Program-made: the position numbers and the translations under genes
Shown: piece by piece, positions 1 to 6,174 of the stretch
Numbering within the stretch: the stretch's first letter is position 1
Layout: the number at the start of each line of letters is the position of its first letter
Notes under the pieces: generated by a model
What the model was told of the DNA's origin: nothing
The model's database searches: none
The model's input: the letters and a program-made list of their open reading frames with translations, nothing else
Source of the DNA: Ignavibacteria bacterium UBA4661
Lineage (GTDB): Bacteria > Bacteroidota > Ignavibacteria > Kapaibacteriales > UBA4661
Assembly: GCA_002405405.1 (NCBI GenBank)
Contig: DHLT01000234.1
Span: 1 to 6,721, forward strand
Direction of reading: 5' to 3'
Length of the DNA: 6,721 nucleotides

Positions 1-264
1 TTCAAGGGCATTGTCAAGCACAGTGCCACCCGCACCACACCGTGTTTTTAAAAGTTTAAGTAATCGGGTAAGTTCGTCCGGTTTTGTTTGAAATCCCGTA
101 ATCCCCGTAACGATTTTATTACCTCGCTTTTCAGTACGAATAACAAGTTTGTAGGGCTTGCCGTCATAGCCCACACGTGTTGCAACTGTGGGTTTTTGAG
201 TCGAAGAAGAGTGAGAATGTTCGATGAGGGATTGTAAATCAGAAAGCGAAGAGAGTGTTGGCAT
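1..264 (-). CDS. SUI1/YciH-family translation initiation factor (partial, 3' end beyond window)
   Basis: I translated this by hand: an open frame of exactly 88 codons runs from the ATG at 262-264 to the window edge with no stop. After a Ser/Thr-rich N-terminus (about 25 residues) comes a beta-strand-rich part with TRVGYDGKPYKLVIRTEKRG, then ITGF, a Glu-Leu-Thr helix with LLKLLKTRCGAGGTVLDN, ending at ALE. The basic strand, the I-T-G-(F/L) turn and the C-G/A-G-G-T-V signature are hallmarks of the SUI1/eIF1 fold as found in bacterial YciH. The missing end should carry the conserved I-Q-G-D-H segment. YciH is thought to affect fidelity of start-site selection on the 30S subunit, but its bacterial role is poorly settled. 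An AGGA Shine-Dalgarno lies 6 nt before the ATG. The gene starts 29 bp after the adenylate cyclase stop on the same strand, so the two are probably co-transcribed. Confidence 0.88.
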   Translation of the reverse strand, partial: MPTLSSLSDLQSLIEHSHSSSTQKPTVATRVGYDGKPYKLVIRTEKRGNKIVTGITGFQTKPDELTRLLKLLKTRCGAGGTVLDNALE

Positions 265-270
265 ACGCAG

Positions 271-274
271 TCCT
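271..274 (-). promoter_or_regulatory. Shine-Dalgarno of the SUI1/YciH gene
   Basis: AGGA on the minus strand, 6 nt before the ATG at 264. It lies in the 29-bp gap after the cyclase stop codon and supports independent re-initiation within a two-gene transcript. It also fixes the start of the partial CDS. Confidence 0.55.
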
Positions 275-293
275 AAAAAACGAAACAACAGAT

Positions 294-1643
294 TTACACA
301 GGGGATTCAAGAAAGTATGTTTGCATATCGCCTTTGCCTTTGATGTGCATCATACCACGATCTGTAAAAACAAAATCTTTTTGCAAATGCTGATATACCG
401 ACTCACTGCAATGAACGCGCCCGGGCGAGCCATGCGACTCCATACGTGATGCTATATTCACAGCATCACCCCACAAATCGTACGCATATTTTTTTGTGCC
501 AATAACACCGGCAACCACACTGCCGATATGTACACCAATACGCACTTGTAAGTTGGTGTTTAGGTGTTGATTGAGAAGTAGAATAGCATCGCGCACACGC
601 AGTGCCATTGTTGCGGCACGTTTGGCATGATCAGGTTTCCATTCAGGCAATCCTGCAACGACCATGTACGCATCACCGATGGTTTTGATTTTTTCTAAGC
701 CACATGCTTCGGCAATTTCATCGAAGGTAGAGAATACCGCATTGAGAATAACAATGACTTCCTCAGGCGAACTACGTCCGCTGAGTTCGGTAAAGCCAAC
801 TAAATCAATGAAAAGAATACTCACGCTTTCGTAACTGTCAGCAATGACCGATTCTCCTTGTTTTAAGCGGTGTGCAATTGCCGGAGGCATCATGTTGAGC
901 AAGAGTTGTTCGGATTTTTCACGTTCTTGAAAAATGATGTCATTCGATTGTTGCAATTCGATATTAGCTTGAGCAAGGTGATACTGTGAACTACGGATAT
1001 TAGAAAGCATTTTGTCGAAAATGCGAGCTAAGTCGCCAACTTCATCATTACCGATTTTAGGAATTTTTACATTCAAATCGCCCTCGCCGACTTGATACAT
1101 AATACGTTGAAGCGAGAGTACCGGTCGCGAAGCAAAGAAACCGGCAATCATACCCATGAGTCCGCCAAAGGCTAAAAAACCTAATGCCCACCATAATGCT
1201 GTGCGTCGGAGATCGTTGGTACGGTCTTGTACAGGTAAAAGATTGCGCCCGACGACTGCTTGTGTTGTTCCTGAAAATGGTTTGGCAACTACAGATGCTT
1301 TACGAACAACAAAATTGGTGTTGGTTTCAACAGTGCTATTGAATACAAAATCTTCGGGATATGCAGCGATCGTTTCACCATTATTGACAATCACAACAAA
1401 CTCGAAACCGGGGATCATTTTGGCATAATCAATAGCGCGTTGTGTGCCTGCAAAATCATCATTGTTAAACCCAATTGAGACTCCAAGAGCAACGGTTTCA
1501 GCTACTGACTCTGTTTCGCGAGCATAAGAAGAGAAAAGATTGCGCTCTTGTACATTGGGGAAATACCAAAATAAAAAGCCTGTGAGCGTGGCAATAATGG
1601 CAAGGAAGGACAGCGATATTTTTTTGCCAAGAGTAAAGCGCAT
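294..1643 (-). CDS. membrane-anchored class III adenylate cyclase with HAMP domain
   Basis: Predicted to make cAMP from ATP at the inner membrane. Numbered from the chosen start (449 aa): TM1 about 8-28, an extracytoplasmic sensor about 29-147 (resembling a small Cache/CHASE8-like domain; inference), TM2 about 148-171, HAMP about 172-222, a coiled-coil linker with the typical LLLNMMPP motif about 245-253, and the cyclase domain about 272-449. The two metal-binding Asp are in LFIDLVGF (D280) and IGDAYM (D324). Adenine-selecting Lys and Asp are K320 (EKIKTIG) and D389 (YDLWGD), and the transition-state Asn and Arg are N396 and R400 (NIASRM). The full set predicts an active adenylate, not guanylate, cyclase. 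The frame extends to an ATG at 1718, adding 25 His/Phe-rich residues. I prefer 1643 because MRFTLGKKISLSFL is a normal N-terminus and a possible -10 at 1731-1736 would leave the 1718 ATG almost leaderless. Neither start has a Shine-Dalgarno. Confidence 0.93.
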   Translation of the reverse strand: MRFTLGKKISLSFLAIIATLTGFLFWYFPNVQERNLFSSYARETESVAETVALGVSIGFNNDDFAGTQRAIDYAKMIPGFEFVVIVNNGETIAAYPEDFVFNSTVETNTNFVVRKASVVAKPFSGTTQAVVGRNLLPVQDRTNDLRRTALWWALGFLAFGGLMGMIAGFFASRPVLSLQRIMYQVGEGDLNVKIPKIGNDEVGDLARIFDKMLSNIRSSQYHLAQANIELQQSNDIIFQEREKSEQLLLNMMPPAIAHRLKQGESVIADSYESVSILFIDLVGFTELSGRSSPEEVIVILNAVFSTFDEIAEACGLEKIKTIGDAYMVVAGLPEWKPDHAKRAATMALRVRDAILLLNQHLNTNLQVRIGVHIGSVVAGVIGTKKYAYDLWGDAVNIASRMESHGSPGRVHCSESVYQHLQKDFVFTDRGMMHIKGKGDMQTYFLESPV

Positions 1644-1730
1644 AAATACAATATGAGAGAAAAGTACCGTGTGGAACAAACACTGTATGTGATGAGGAAA
1701 CCGACGGGTAACGATCATTGTGCAGTGTAT

Positions 1731-1757
1731 GCTATAGACTGTAAATACTCAGTACAA
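1731..1757 (-). promoter_or_regulatory. possible promoter of the cyclase-SUI1 pair
   Basis: On the minus strand, TTGTAC (1752-1757) and TATAGC (1731-1736) are separated by 15 bp. Each matches 4 of 6 bases of the sigma70-type consensus and the spacer is short, so this is weak. It lies in the 80-bp gap between the recA terminator and the cyclase frame, where a promoter is expected because the terminator should stop recA transcripts. Confidence 0.22.
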
Positions 1758-1797
1758 TAGAGTCATTGATGAAGCACGTGTAAAGTCGAAAGATAAC

Positions 1798-1837
1798 AAA
1801 AAACTTCCCCTGAATTTGGCTTTGTTCAGGGGGAAAA
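1798..1837 (-). terminator. intrinsic terminator of recA
   Basis: On the minus strand an 8-bp perfect GC-containing stem (CCCCTGAA / TTCAGGGG; arms 1825-1832 and 1807-1814, 10-nt loop) is extended by two A-T pairs past a one-base bulge and is followed by AAG and six T (1798-1803). That is the standard Rho-independent layout, pointing away from recA. The plus-strand reading has no T-tract, so it is not bidirectional. It lies 53 bp after the recA stop and separates recA from the cyclase. Confidence 0.82.
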
Positions 1838-1844
1838 GAAAACG

Positions 1845-1865
1845 GACAATAAGTTATTTATTGTC
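1845..1865 (-). repeat. 8-bp inverted repeat between recA stop and terminator
   Basis: GACAATAA (1845-1852) and TTATTGTC (1858-1865) form a perfect AT-rich dyad with a 5-nt centre, in the recA 3' untranslated region upstream of the terminator hairpin. It has no T-tract on either side. It may be an mRNA-stabilising stem or chance; nothing else in the sequence tells which. Confidence 0.4.
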
Positions 1866-1889
1866 GAGGACAAATCAGCTTTTTAAGTA

Positions 1890-2966
1890 TTACTCATCTT
1901 TGTCCGGAGGTACAATAGGAATTGCATCGGGATCGGTATGAAGCTTAGCAAGAATTTTTGCTTCAAGTTCTTGTGCAGCATCAGGATTTTCTTTCAAGTA
2001 TTCCCGCATACCTTCGCGTCCTTGCGCACGATGGTCGCCAAAAGCAAGCCATGATCCACTCTTGGTAATAAATTTGAAGTCGATACCAAAGTCAATCAAT
2101 TCACCAGTGCGTGAAATACCCGTAGGATAAACGATTTCAAACTCTGCCACTTTGAAAGGAGGAGCAATTTTATTTTTCACGCATTTAACTTTTACGCGAT
2201 TACCGATGATGTCCTCACCCGACTTTACAGTTTCCGTTTTGCGAACATCTAAGCGCAGTGACGCATAAAACTTTAGAGCATTACCACCCGTTGTTGTTTC
2301 ATTCGGACCGTATCCCATGCTGTTGATTTTTGCGCGGAGTTGATTGGTAAAAATCACAGCAGTATTGGATTTTCCAATGGAACCATTGAGTTTACGCATG
2401 GCAAGCGACATCAAGCGCGCTTGTGAGCCGACTTGTGTTTCACCCATTTCACCCTCAAGCTCTACACGAGGTATCAGTGCCGCAACAGAGTCAATGATGA
2501 CTAAATCAACAGCACCACTCCGAACAAGTGTTTCAACGATGTCGAGCGCTTGCTCACCGAATTCGGGTTGCGACAGCAAAAGATTGTGAAGGTCAACGCC
2601 CAAGTGTTGAGCATAGACTGTGTCAAGAGCATGTTCGGTATCGATAAATGCGGCAAGCCCACCATTTTTCTGTGCTTGTGCTATGGTGTGCAAGCATACA
2701 GTGGTTTTGCCGGAAGATTCAGGTCCGAAAATCTCCGTGATTCGACCACGGGGAATACCACCTGCTCCGATGGCGGCATCAAGCGCTATACAGCCCGTTG
2801 GAATGACTTCGATATTTTGTGCAGGACGCTCGGAAAGGCGCATGATCGAGCCCTTTCCATGCGATTTCTCAATCTGTTCTAATGCTTGCTCTAATGCTTT
2901 TCTCCGTCCGGCAAGCGGATCATCTTTTTCTTTCTCTTTTTCTTTTTTTGAACGTGTTTCAGCCAT
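1890..2966 (-). CDS. recA: recombinase RecA
   Basis: RecA forms filaments on single-stranded DNA, drives ATP-dependent strand exchange and stimulates LexA-type self-cleavage. The protein is 358 aa, a usual length. Visible: Walker [10 protein letters not shown] (81-89), catalytic Glu in DTEHALD (E111), Walker B VDLVIIDS (D159), L1 loop [12 protein letters not shown] (165-176), TNQLRAKI with the ATP-sensing Gln (Q209), L2 loop with [14 protein letters not shown] (223-236), and an acidic C-terminus PPDKDE. The frame opens at a GTG at 2978 (adds MVYI), but I choose the ATG at 2966 because MAETRSKK is a normal beginning. No clear Shine-Dalgarno precedes either. Oddities: a Lys/Glu repeat at residues 7-14 and an L2 loop one residue longer than usual (NSMGYGPNE in place of the common GVMFGNPE). 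The neighbour upstream on the same strand ends 109 bp away. Confidence 0.98.
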   Translation of the reverse strand: MAETRSKKEKEKEKDDPLAGRRKALEQALEQIEKSHGKGSIMRLSERPAQNIEVIPTGCIALDAAIGAGGIPRGRITEIFGPESSGKTTVCLHTIAQAQKNGGLAAFIDTEHALDTVYAQHLGVDLHNLLLSQPEFGEQALDIVETLVRSGAVDLVIIDSVAALIPRVELEGEMGETQVGSQARLMSLAMRKLNGSIGKSNTAVIFTNQLRAKINSMGYGPNETTTGGNALKFYASLRLDVRKTETVKSGEDIIGNRVKVKCVKNKIAPPFKVAEFEIVYPTGISRTGELIDFGIDFKFITKSGSWLAFGDHRAQGREGMREYLKENPDAAQELEAKILAKLHTDPDAIPIVPPDKDE

Positions 2967-3014
2967 GATATAAACCACTACAAAACGTTAAACAAACAAC
3001 TAAACTATGAAGGA

Positions 3015-3042
3015 AGAATAATAAACATTGTTGATACGTCAA
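3015..3042 (-). promoter_or_regulatory. candidate recA promoter
   Basis: On the minus strand TTGACG (3037-3042) and TATTCT (3015-3020) are 16 bp apart in the 109-bp gap ahead of recA: 5 of 6 and 4 of 6 matches to the sigma70-type boxes. The dyad GTTGA-TACG-TCAAC (3030-3043) overlaps the -35 box and could be an operator. It is not a LexA box of the Escherichia or Bacillus type, and I do not recognise it. Confidence 0.35.
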
Positions 3043-3075
3043 CGGCTTACAGAGAACATTATTACAAAGAGAATC

Positions 3076-4482
3076 TCAAGGTTTTGCATTCCCGGCAACG
3101 CCATATGCGATGGTAATGATACTATCGGCGGTACTGACAAAATCAACCAATTCGGGTTTCCAGTCTTTATCGGGTGTTTTGGATTCGCACACAATGGCGG
3201 CACGTAAACGACCATTACCCCAGATAGGGCGAGAAAGCAGAGCAAATATATCGTCTTTCTCAAGATAGTTTTCGTAGAGTTCGCGTGTGTCAAGATTTTC
3301 GTACACATTCTCCGCTACAACATTGCGATTGCTTTTCAGTGCTTTGAGGTATGCCGGCGCTAATTCTTCAGTGATTGTATTACCTTGCATGAACTGATCT
3401 TGCTCTTTGTCATACATCTGCACGCACCGTAGATGGTGCTTGTCTTCTTCGTATTCCCATAAACCAACACGTTCTACGCCCAATGTTTGAGCCATCGTCT
3501 TGGTAACAGCTTTCATGGTTGTAAGAAGATTTTCATACATATCATCTTGTGTCTGATGAACATTTTCTACCAAATCAGTGATATGGACAATCATGGCGTT
3601 TTGAGCATCAATAGTACGGCGTTGCTCTTCGAGTGTCATAATCTGAACTTGCAAGCGTTCGTTAGAAGCTTCCATTGTTTTATGACCTTCTTCAACCAGT
3701 TTGATATATTCTTCTTGCGATGAGGCCATTGCATTGAACGTAGTAGCGAGCGATGCTATTTCATCTGTACCGAAAACAGTTGCTCGAGATTCAATTTTTC
3801 CTTCTTTCAAGTTATTGGAAGCATTGGCTAGATTATTGACAGGCGTTGTGATGCTACGCACGATAATGAAGCCGATAACAAGTAGAATGGTAATGCCAAG
3901 AGCTATGATGATGATGCTTGTTTGACGTGTTGATATGAAAGACTCATCACTTTTGCGATACTCAACATTTGCTACACGCAATTGATAGGTAATGAGTTCG
4001 TTCAGCGTCGTAATAATCGGATTAAATGAACCTGCTAATGTATCACGCACAAATTGTTGTACTTCAATATAGTCTTGACGTTTGAAAATAGCTGAGAGCG
4101 TATCTACCGATTGCAAAGCAGGAGTAATAAGTCGAGTTGCTTTTTCTTTGAGTTGAGTTTCTTGTGGATCTGACTGACTTTTCGCATACATTTTCCAGAG
4201 CGAATCGATGCGAGTTTTTCCTTGAGAAAGTGCGCTGATACCTTCCTCAAAAGTCATCACACCGGAGCGAACCTTTTCGGCGGTATTGACAATATTAACG
4301 CCGAAATTATCAGAGATTAATTTGAGCTGTTCAAGTGGAATGAGGCGCTCATTATAGACATCGCTGAATGCTTGGTGTGAAGCACTGAAATTGGAAAGAC
4401 TGGTGAAGGCAATAACGCCTAGAATAGCCACAGCGCATGAAATCAGCAGGGCAAGGCGTGCACCGATTTTCAGATTATTCAT
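3076..4482 (-). CDS. membrane receptor: four-helix-bundle sensor, HAMP, coiled coil, GAF; no output domain
   Basis: A 468-aa inner-membrane signalling protein. TM1 is about 9-28, an extracytoplasmic helical sensor about 29-186 resembles the 4HB chemoreceptor ligand-binding module, and TM2 is about 188-208. HAMP follows at about 207-260 (ITTPVNNLA and GTDEIASLATTFNAM), then a coiled coil about 260-308 and a GAF domain about 315-460 (GVERVGLWEYEED ... YLKALKSNRNVVAENV ... LLSRPIWGNGRLRAAIVCE). GAF domains of this kind usually sit ahead of a histidine kinase, cyclase or GGDEF domain. Here the protein ends eight residues after the domain at AGNAKP and the next gene is recA, 109 bp on. There is no methyl-accepting tip, kinase, cyclase or GGDEF. 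It must act through a partner or be a remnant; the frame itself is intact. It starts at the ATG at 4482 (MNNLKIGARL), after an AT-rich leader without Shine-Dalgarno. Ligand unknown. Confidence 0.92.
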   Translation of the reverse strand: MNNLKIGARLALLISCAVAILGVIAFTSLSNFSASHQAFSDVYNERLIPLEQLKLISDNFGVNIVNTAEKVRSGVMTFEEGISALSQGKTRIDSLWKMYAKSQSDPQETQLKEKATRLITPALQSVDTLSAIFKRQDYIEVQQFVRDTLAGSFNPIITTLNELITYQLRVANVEYRKSDESFISTRQTSIIIIALGITILLVIGFIIVRSITTPVNNLANASNNLKEGKIESRATVFGTDEIASLATTFNAMASSQEEYIKLVEEGHKTMEASNERLQVQIMTLEEQRRTIDAQNAMIVHITDLVENVHQTQDDMYENLLTTMKAVTKTMAQTLGVERVGLWEYEEDKHHLRCVQMYDKEQDQFMQGNTITEELAPAYLKALKSNRNVVAENVYENLDTRELYENYLEKDDIFALLSRPIWGNGRLRAAIVCESKTPDKDWKPELVDFVSTADSIITIAYGVAGNAKP

Positions 4483-4513
4483 GAGTTAATTAAAAAAATG
4501 AAACATGAAGGTG

Positions 4514-4529
4514 ATTGATGGATATCAAT
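4514..4529. repeat. dyad ATTGAT-GGAT-ATCAAT upstream of the GAF receptor
   Basis: A perfect inverted repeat of 6-bp arms (4514-4519 and 4524-4529) with a 4-bp centre, 31 bp before the receptor start codon. It is the size and symmetry of a dimeric repressor site. It shares the TTGA...TCAA theme with the dyad at 3030-3043 ahead of recA, though the spacing differs (6 versus 4 bp). It also overlaps the start of the small plus-strand ORF at 4518. Confidence 0.3.
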
Positions 4530-4619
4530 GCAAGTGAAGACCTGTTGGTTCGCATATTACGTGGATGGCACGACATGCACAATAGCGAAATTGAAATTAT
4601 ATGCATTTATGCCGAGTAA
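4518..4619 (+). CDS. possible small ORF, 33 aa, unknown function
   Basis: An ATG at 4518 opens 33 codons ending in TAA at 4617-4619. It is preceded by AAGGTGAT (4508-4515), of which AGGTGAT matches the 3' side of the full anti-Shine-Dalgarno complement at workable spacing. The peptide begins MDINASEDLLVRILRGW and continues HDMHNSEIEIICIYAE: acidic and amphipathic, without the Phe/Ser/Leu-rich look of antisense shadows. It has no signal peptide and no motif I recognise. It ends 116 bp before the pseudouridine synthase on the same strand, in the promoter region of the divergent receptor gene. It could be a real small protein, a leader peptide or chance. Confidence 0.28.
   Translation: MDINASEDLLVRILRGWHDMHNSEIEIICIYAE
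4596..4601 (-). promoter_or_regulatory. possible -10 box for the GAF receptor gene
   Basis: A perfect TATAAT on the minus strand, 114 bp before the receptor start codon in the divergent intergenic region. No convincing -35 box lies 16-18 bp upstream, so the assignment rests on the -10 match alone in AT-rich DNA. Confidence 0.22.
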
Positions 4620-4723
4620 AGCGTTGTCTGTTAGCGCGTTGGTCAAAAGATCAGTATTTTTTGTTTTGCATAAATAGCATACGTATCATCGAGTATGGTA
4701 TGAATTGTATATGGTTAGTTGGA

Positions 4724-4730
4724 AAGGAAG
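4724..4730 (+). promoter_or_regulatory. Shine-Dalgarno that fixes the pseudouridine synthase start
   Basis: AAGGAAG lies 5 nt before the ATG at 4736 (7 nt counted from the AAGGA core). No comparable site precedes the other in-frame ATGs at 4601 or 4700, so this decides the start. It is the strongest ribosome binding site in the window. Confidence 0.8.
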
Positions 4731-4735
4731 ACACG

Positions 4736-5842
4736 ATGGCAGAAGGAAAGAATCATTATCCCGATAAAATTGAGCATCGGTACGAATTTCTTGTTGCAAA
4801 AGGGCAAGTGCCACAACGAATAGATCATTATTTGACGCAAATGATTGCTAATGCAACACGTACAAAGGTGCAGCGTGCAATCGATGCAGGTCATGTTGTT
4901 GTTAATGGCGCTATCGCTAAAGCCAGTCGAAAAATTCAGCCTGGAGATATTATTGTTTGCACTGTGATGAAGCCACCACCAATGGAGTTGATACCCGAAG
5001 ATATTCCGCTGGAGATTGTGTACGAAGACGATGTCGTAATGGTAGTCAATAAACCTGCTGGAATGGTTGTGCATCCGGGATTTGGAAATCGTTATGGCAC
5101 ATTGGTTAATGCGGTTCTGTGGCATCTCGGAGAACGTGAAGCACGACTTATCGCTCTTGAAAGTGATGATGAAGATGATTCGGCGGAGGGAGAAAAAGAG
5201 GGTGATGATGGCGCATTAGCCAGCGAAGATGACTTCTTCAGAAGCGCAGAGATACGACCCGGAATTGTTCATCGTTTGGATATGGATACTTCTGGGTTGA
5301 TGGTTGTATCAAAAAATGCGGATTACCACGCAGTGCTTGCCAAACAATTTGCTGATCGGGTAGTAGAGCGAGAATACCGCGCCTTAGTGTGGGGGCAAAT
5401 GATGGATGATCATGGTATGATCGAAGGTAATCTTGCTCGTTCGACACGTGATCGTAAGCTTTTTCAGGTTGTTGAAAAAGGTGGCAAACACGCGCTGACA
5501 GAGTATCATGTGGTTGAGCGTTTTCCTTACTGTACACTTCTTCGATTAAAGCTACATACAGGGCGAACACACCAGATACGAGTACACTGTGCATGGCAAA
5601 AACACGCACTCTTCGGCGATCCGCAATATGGTGGCGGTGCTGTATTGTACGGTGGTCACAATTCCGTATTTCGCACAGCTGCACAGAAGTTGCTTAACAA
5701 TTTTCAACGACAAGCACTTCATGCAAAAACACTGGGTTTTTTCCATCCGCGAACAGGTGTATGGATGCAGTTTGACTCTGAATTAGCGGAGGATATGAAA
5801 AATTTAGTTGAGAAAATTCGTGAATTACAAGAGGTGTCTTGA
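4736..5842 (+). CDS. rluD: RluA-family 23S rRNA pseudouridine synthase (RluD-like)
   Basis: Isomerises uridines to pseudouridine in structured RNA; the RluD branch acts on helix 69 of 23S rRNA during 50S assembly. The protein is 368 aa: an N-terminal S4 RNA-binding domain (about 25-77; VPQRIDHYL ... VVVNG), then the catalytic domain with NKPAGMVVHPG (105-115), HRLDMDTSGL with the nucleophilic Asp at D182, and HTGRTHQIRVH (274-284). The end (RQALHAKTLGFFHP) matches RluD-like proteins of Bacteroidota. The start at 4736 is set by a strong Shine-Dalgarno; the longer frame from 4601 would add 45 non-family residues. Odd: residues 141-168, just before the catalytic motif, form an acidic insert (14 of 28 are Asp/Glu) longer than the usual loop. 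The exact target uridines cannot be read from sequence, so the symbol is given by family resemblance. The 16S rRNA gene lies 517 bp downstream on the same strand. Confidence 0.95.
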   Translation: MAEGKNHYPDKIEHRYEFLVAKGQVPQRIDHYLTQMIANATRTKVQRAIDAGHVVVNGAIAKASRKIQPGDIIVCTVMKPPPMELIPEDIPLEIVYEDDVVMVVNKPAGMVVHPGFGNRYGTLVNAVLWHLGEREARLIALESDDEDDSAEGEKEGDDGALASEDDFFRSAEIRPGIVHRLDMDTSGLMVVSKNADYHAVLAKQFADRVVEREYRALVWGQMMDDHGMIEGNLARSTRDRKLFQVVEKGGKHALTEYHVVERFPYCTLLRLKLHTGRTHQIRVHCAWQKHALFGDPQYGGGAVLYGGHNSVFRTAAQKLLNNFQRQALHAKTLGFFHPRTGVWMQFDSELAEDMKNLVEKIRELQEVS

Positions 5843-5943
5843 AGAAGTATAAGTGCCCTGAGAGTATTGGTATTGCTTGCTTTGCAGACTGTTGGTGTTG
5901 TATAGCAGCATAAAGTTCAAGTCTTTGTTGAAACGATGTATTC

Positions 5944-5995
5944 AAAAAAAATGTAAAAAAAAATTTGCGTAGAGGATAAGGTTGCCGTATGTTTG
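5944..5995 (+). promoter_or_regulatory. rRNA operon promoter, Bacteroidetes-type, with A-tract UP-like element
   Basis: TATGTTTG (5988-5995) fits the Bacteroidetes -7 consensus TAnnTTTG exactly, with TTTG (5964-5967) 20 bp upstream as the -33 box. The same bases can be read as a weak sigma70-type pair, TTGCGT and TATGTT, 17 bp apart. Directly upstream are A8 (5944-5951) and A9 (5955-5963), the position and composition of an UP element, as expected for a strong rRNA promoter. Predicted start of transcription is near 6002. Confidence 0.55.
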
Positions 5996-6067
5996 CAGTC
6001 CCTTTACGAACGGGGGCGTTACAAGAGGCGAAAGCAAATATGTACGCAGGAAGTCGTAAGTGGAAAA

Positions 6068-6079
6068 AGCTCTTTAGCG
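6068..6079 (+). promoter_or_regulatory. boxA-like antitermination element in the rRNA leader
   Basis: AGCTCTTTAGCG matches 9 of 12 positions of the Escherichia coli rrn boxA (TGCTCTTTAACA), including the GCTCTTTA core bound by NusB-NusE. It lies about 65 nt into the predicted leader and about 290 nt before 16S. A second, weaker relative, GTTCCTTGAAAAC, follows at 6085-6097. Confidence 0.45.
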
Positions 6080-6091
6080 AAGAAGTTCCTT

Positions 6092-6174
6092 GAAAACAGA
6101 AAAAGCAAGAGGATAGAGAGAAAAGAAGTAGAGTGAGAAAAGAGTAAGGTTGGAAAAGAGGTAAGCGATAGAAG
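6092..6174 (+). other. purine-rich rRNA leader segment
   Basis: 72 of these 83 bases are A or G on the plus strand, the RNA-like strand. There is almost nothing to pair with internally, so the leader RNA should be largely unstructured here. The complementary strand gives a Phe/Leu/Ser-rich shadow ORF, which is not a gene. Confidence 0.6.

Noticed and set aside
2344..2973. Three plus-strand ORFs (81-117 aa) within recA
   Set aside because: They are antisense shadows of a fully convincing recA frame, with no family features.
4680..4687. ATACGTAT palindrome upstream of the pseudouridine synthase
   Set aside because: An 8-bp AT-rich palindrome is expected by chance at this scale and has no partner site nearby.
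4601..4735. 45-residue N-terminal extension of the pseudouridine synthase
   Set aside because: The extra residues resemble no S4-domain protein, there is no ribosome binding site at 4601, and a strong one sits just before 4736.
4715..5684. Minus-strand ORFs of 136 and 148 aa inside the pseudouridine synthase
   Set aside because: They are shadows of the coding strand. His/Asn-rich composition and lack of motifs fit that.
5843..5940. Terminator after the pseudouridine synthase
   Set aside because: The only small hairpin (TGTTG...CAGCA) has a wobble pair and no T-tract, so it does not qualify.
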